From the NCBI RefSeq assembly GCF_900129425.1, contig NZ_LT670817.1, positions 4,092,001-4,156,000 of the forward strand: a DNA stretch of 64,000 nt, written 5' to 3'. A program made the translations under genes and the position numbers. Under the pieces are notes generated by a model, which was given only the letters and a program-made list of their open reading frames with translations, was not told the origin of the DNA and made no database searches. Within the stretch, counting starts at the first letter, position 1, and every line of letters begins with the position of its first letter. The stretch comes from Bradyrhizobium erythrophlei (lineage in GTDB: Bacteria; Pseudomonadota; Alphaproteobacteria; Rhizobiales; Xanthobacteraceae). Of this stretch, positions 63,920 to 64,000 are shown piece by piece.

Positions 63920-64000
63920 TCAGGCGGTAACTTCGGTCCGCGTCTTCGCCGCCGCGTCGTAAATGCGAATCTGCAGCATCGGAAACCGAGTTTTCAGTTC
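63920..64000 (-). CDS. Hypothetical protein, C-terminal end (partial)
   Basis: The last 26 codons before TGA 63920-63922 read ELKTRFPMLQIRIYDAAAKT, RTEVTA. Typical protein composition; the gene would begin outside the window. No family identified. Confidence 0.35.
   Translation of the reverse strand, partial: ELKTRFPMLQIRIYDAAAKTRTEVTA

Overview
The window looks like a chromosomal segment of a Bradyrhizobium-type alphaproteobacterium (Nitrobacteraceae). The reasons are the high G+C, an alphaproteobacterial hut locus, a GcrA-like relic, CsbD, PRC-barrel and DUF6894 proteins, and many 28-150 residue proteins of a kind I recognise only from Bradyrhizobium and close relatives. This assignment is inferred from protein style, not from a marker gene.

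Layout. 1-6.9 kb: end of an ornithine cyclodeaminase, a PhnD-like protein, and a histidine/urocanate degradation locus (hutI-hutU-hutD one way, hutF-hutC the other) that contains no hutH. 7.4-13.8 kb: a NitT/TauT-type ABC importer interleaved with a UbiD decarboxylase, a truncated UbiX and a TPR protein. An 11-base word in the hutI/hutF promoter recurs upstream of this operon, so HutC probably controls both. 14.1-15.7 kb: an ALDH7-type dehydrogenase. 16-30 kb: an accessory stretch of small proteins, relics (GcrA-like, LysR, IHF-alpha, RNase Z, SRAP, TPR-less small genes) and a repeated hairpin that carries the stop codon of the upstream gene in its loop. 30-31.5 kb: an IS copy joined to a beheaded GtrA gene. 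32.5-35.2 kb: a Baeyer-Villiger monooxygenase fused to an alpha/beta hydrolase. 37-39 kb: a PQQ alcohol dehydrogenase with its cytochrome c. 39.3-44.8 kb: a 1836-residue Ser/Thr kinase-like/AAA/GAF/PAS/histidine kinase. 48.3-51.7 kb: an isochorismatase-like hydrolase plus ABC importer operon bracketed by two pieces of the same IS. 52.8-56.7 kb: LysR regulator divergent from a gamma-glutamyltransferase and a branched-chain-type binding protein. 57-58.2 kb: another broken IS copy. 58.8-61.2 kb: a frameshifted type IA topoisomerase. 61.7-63.1 kb: an HU protein and an SDR-family protein.

The hut enzymes take urocanate through imidazolonepropionate and formiminoglutamate to formylglutamate. The HutC-linked importer and prFMN-type decarboxylase suggest that the regulon handles a second, possibly imidazole or acrylate-like, compound. 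Two NitT/TauT-type importers (7.5 and 50 kb), each coupled to an enzyme gene, look like separate catabolic modules. One IS family occurs six times (three near full length with intact or nearly intact ORF, one degenerate, two fragments) and has clearly shaped 30-58 kb. Several genes are broken by single-base indels; some of these could be sequencing errors rather than real decay.
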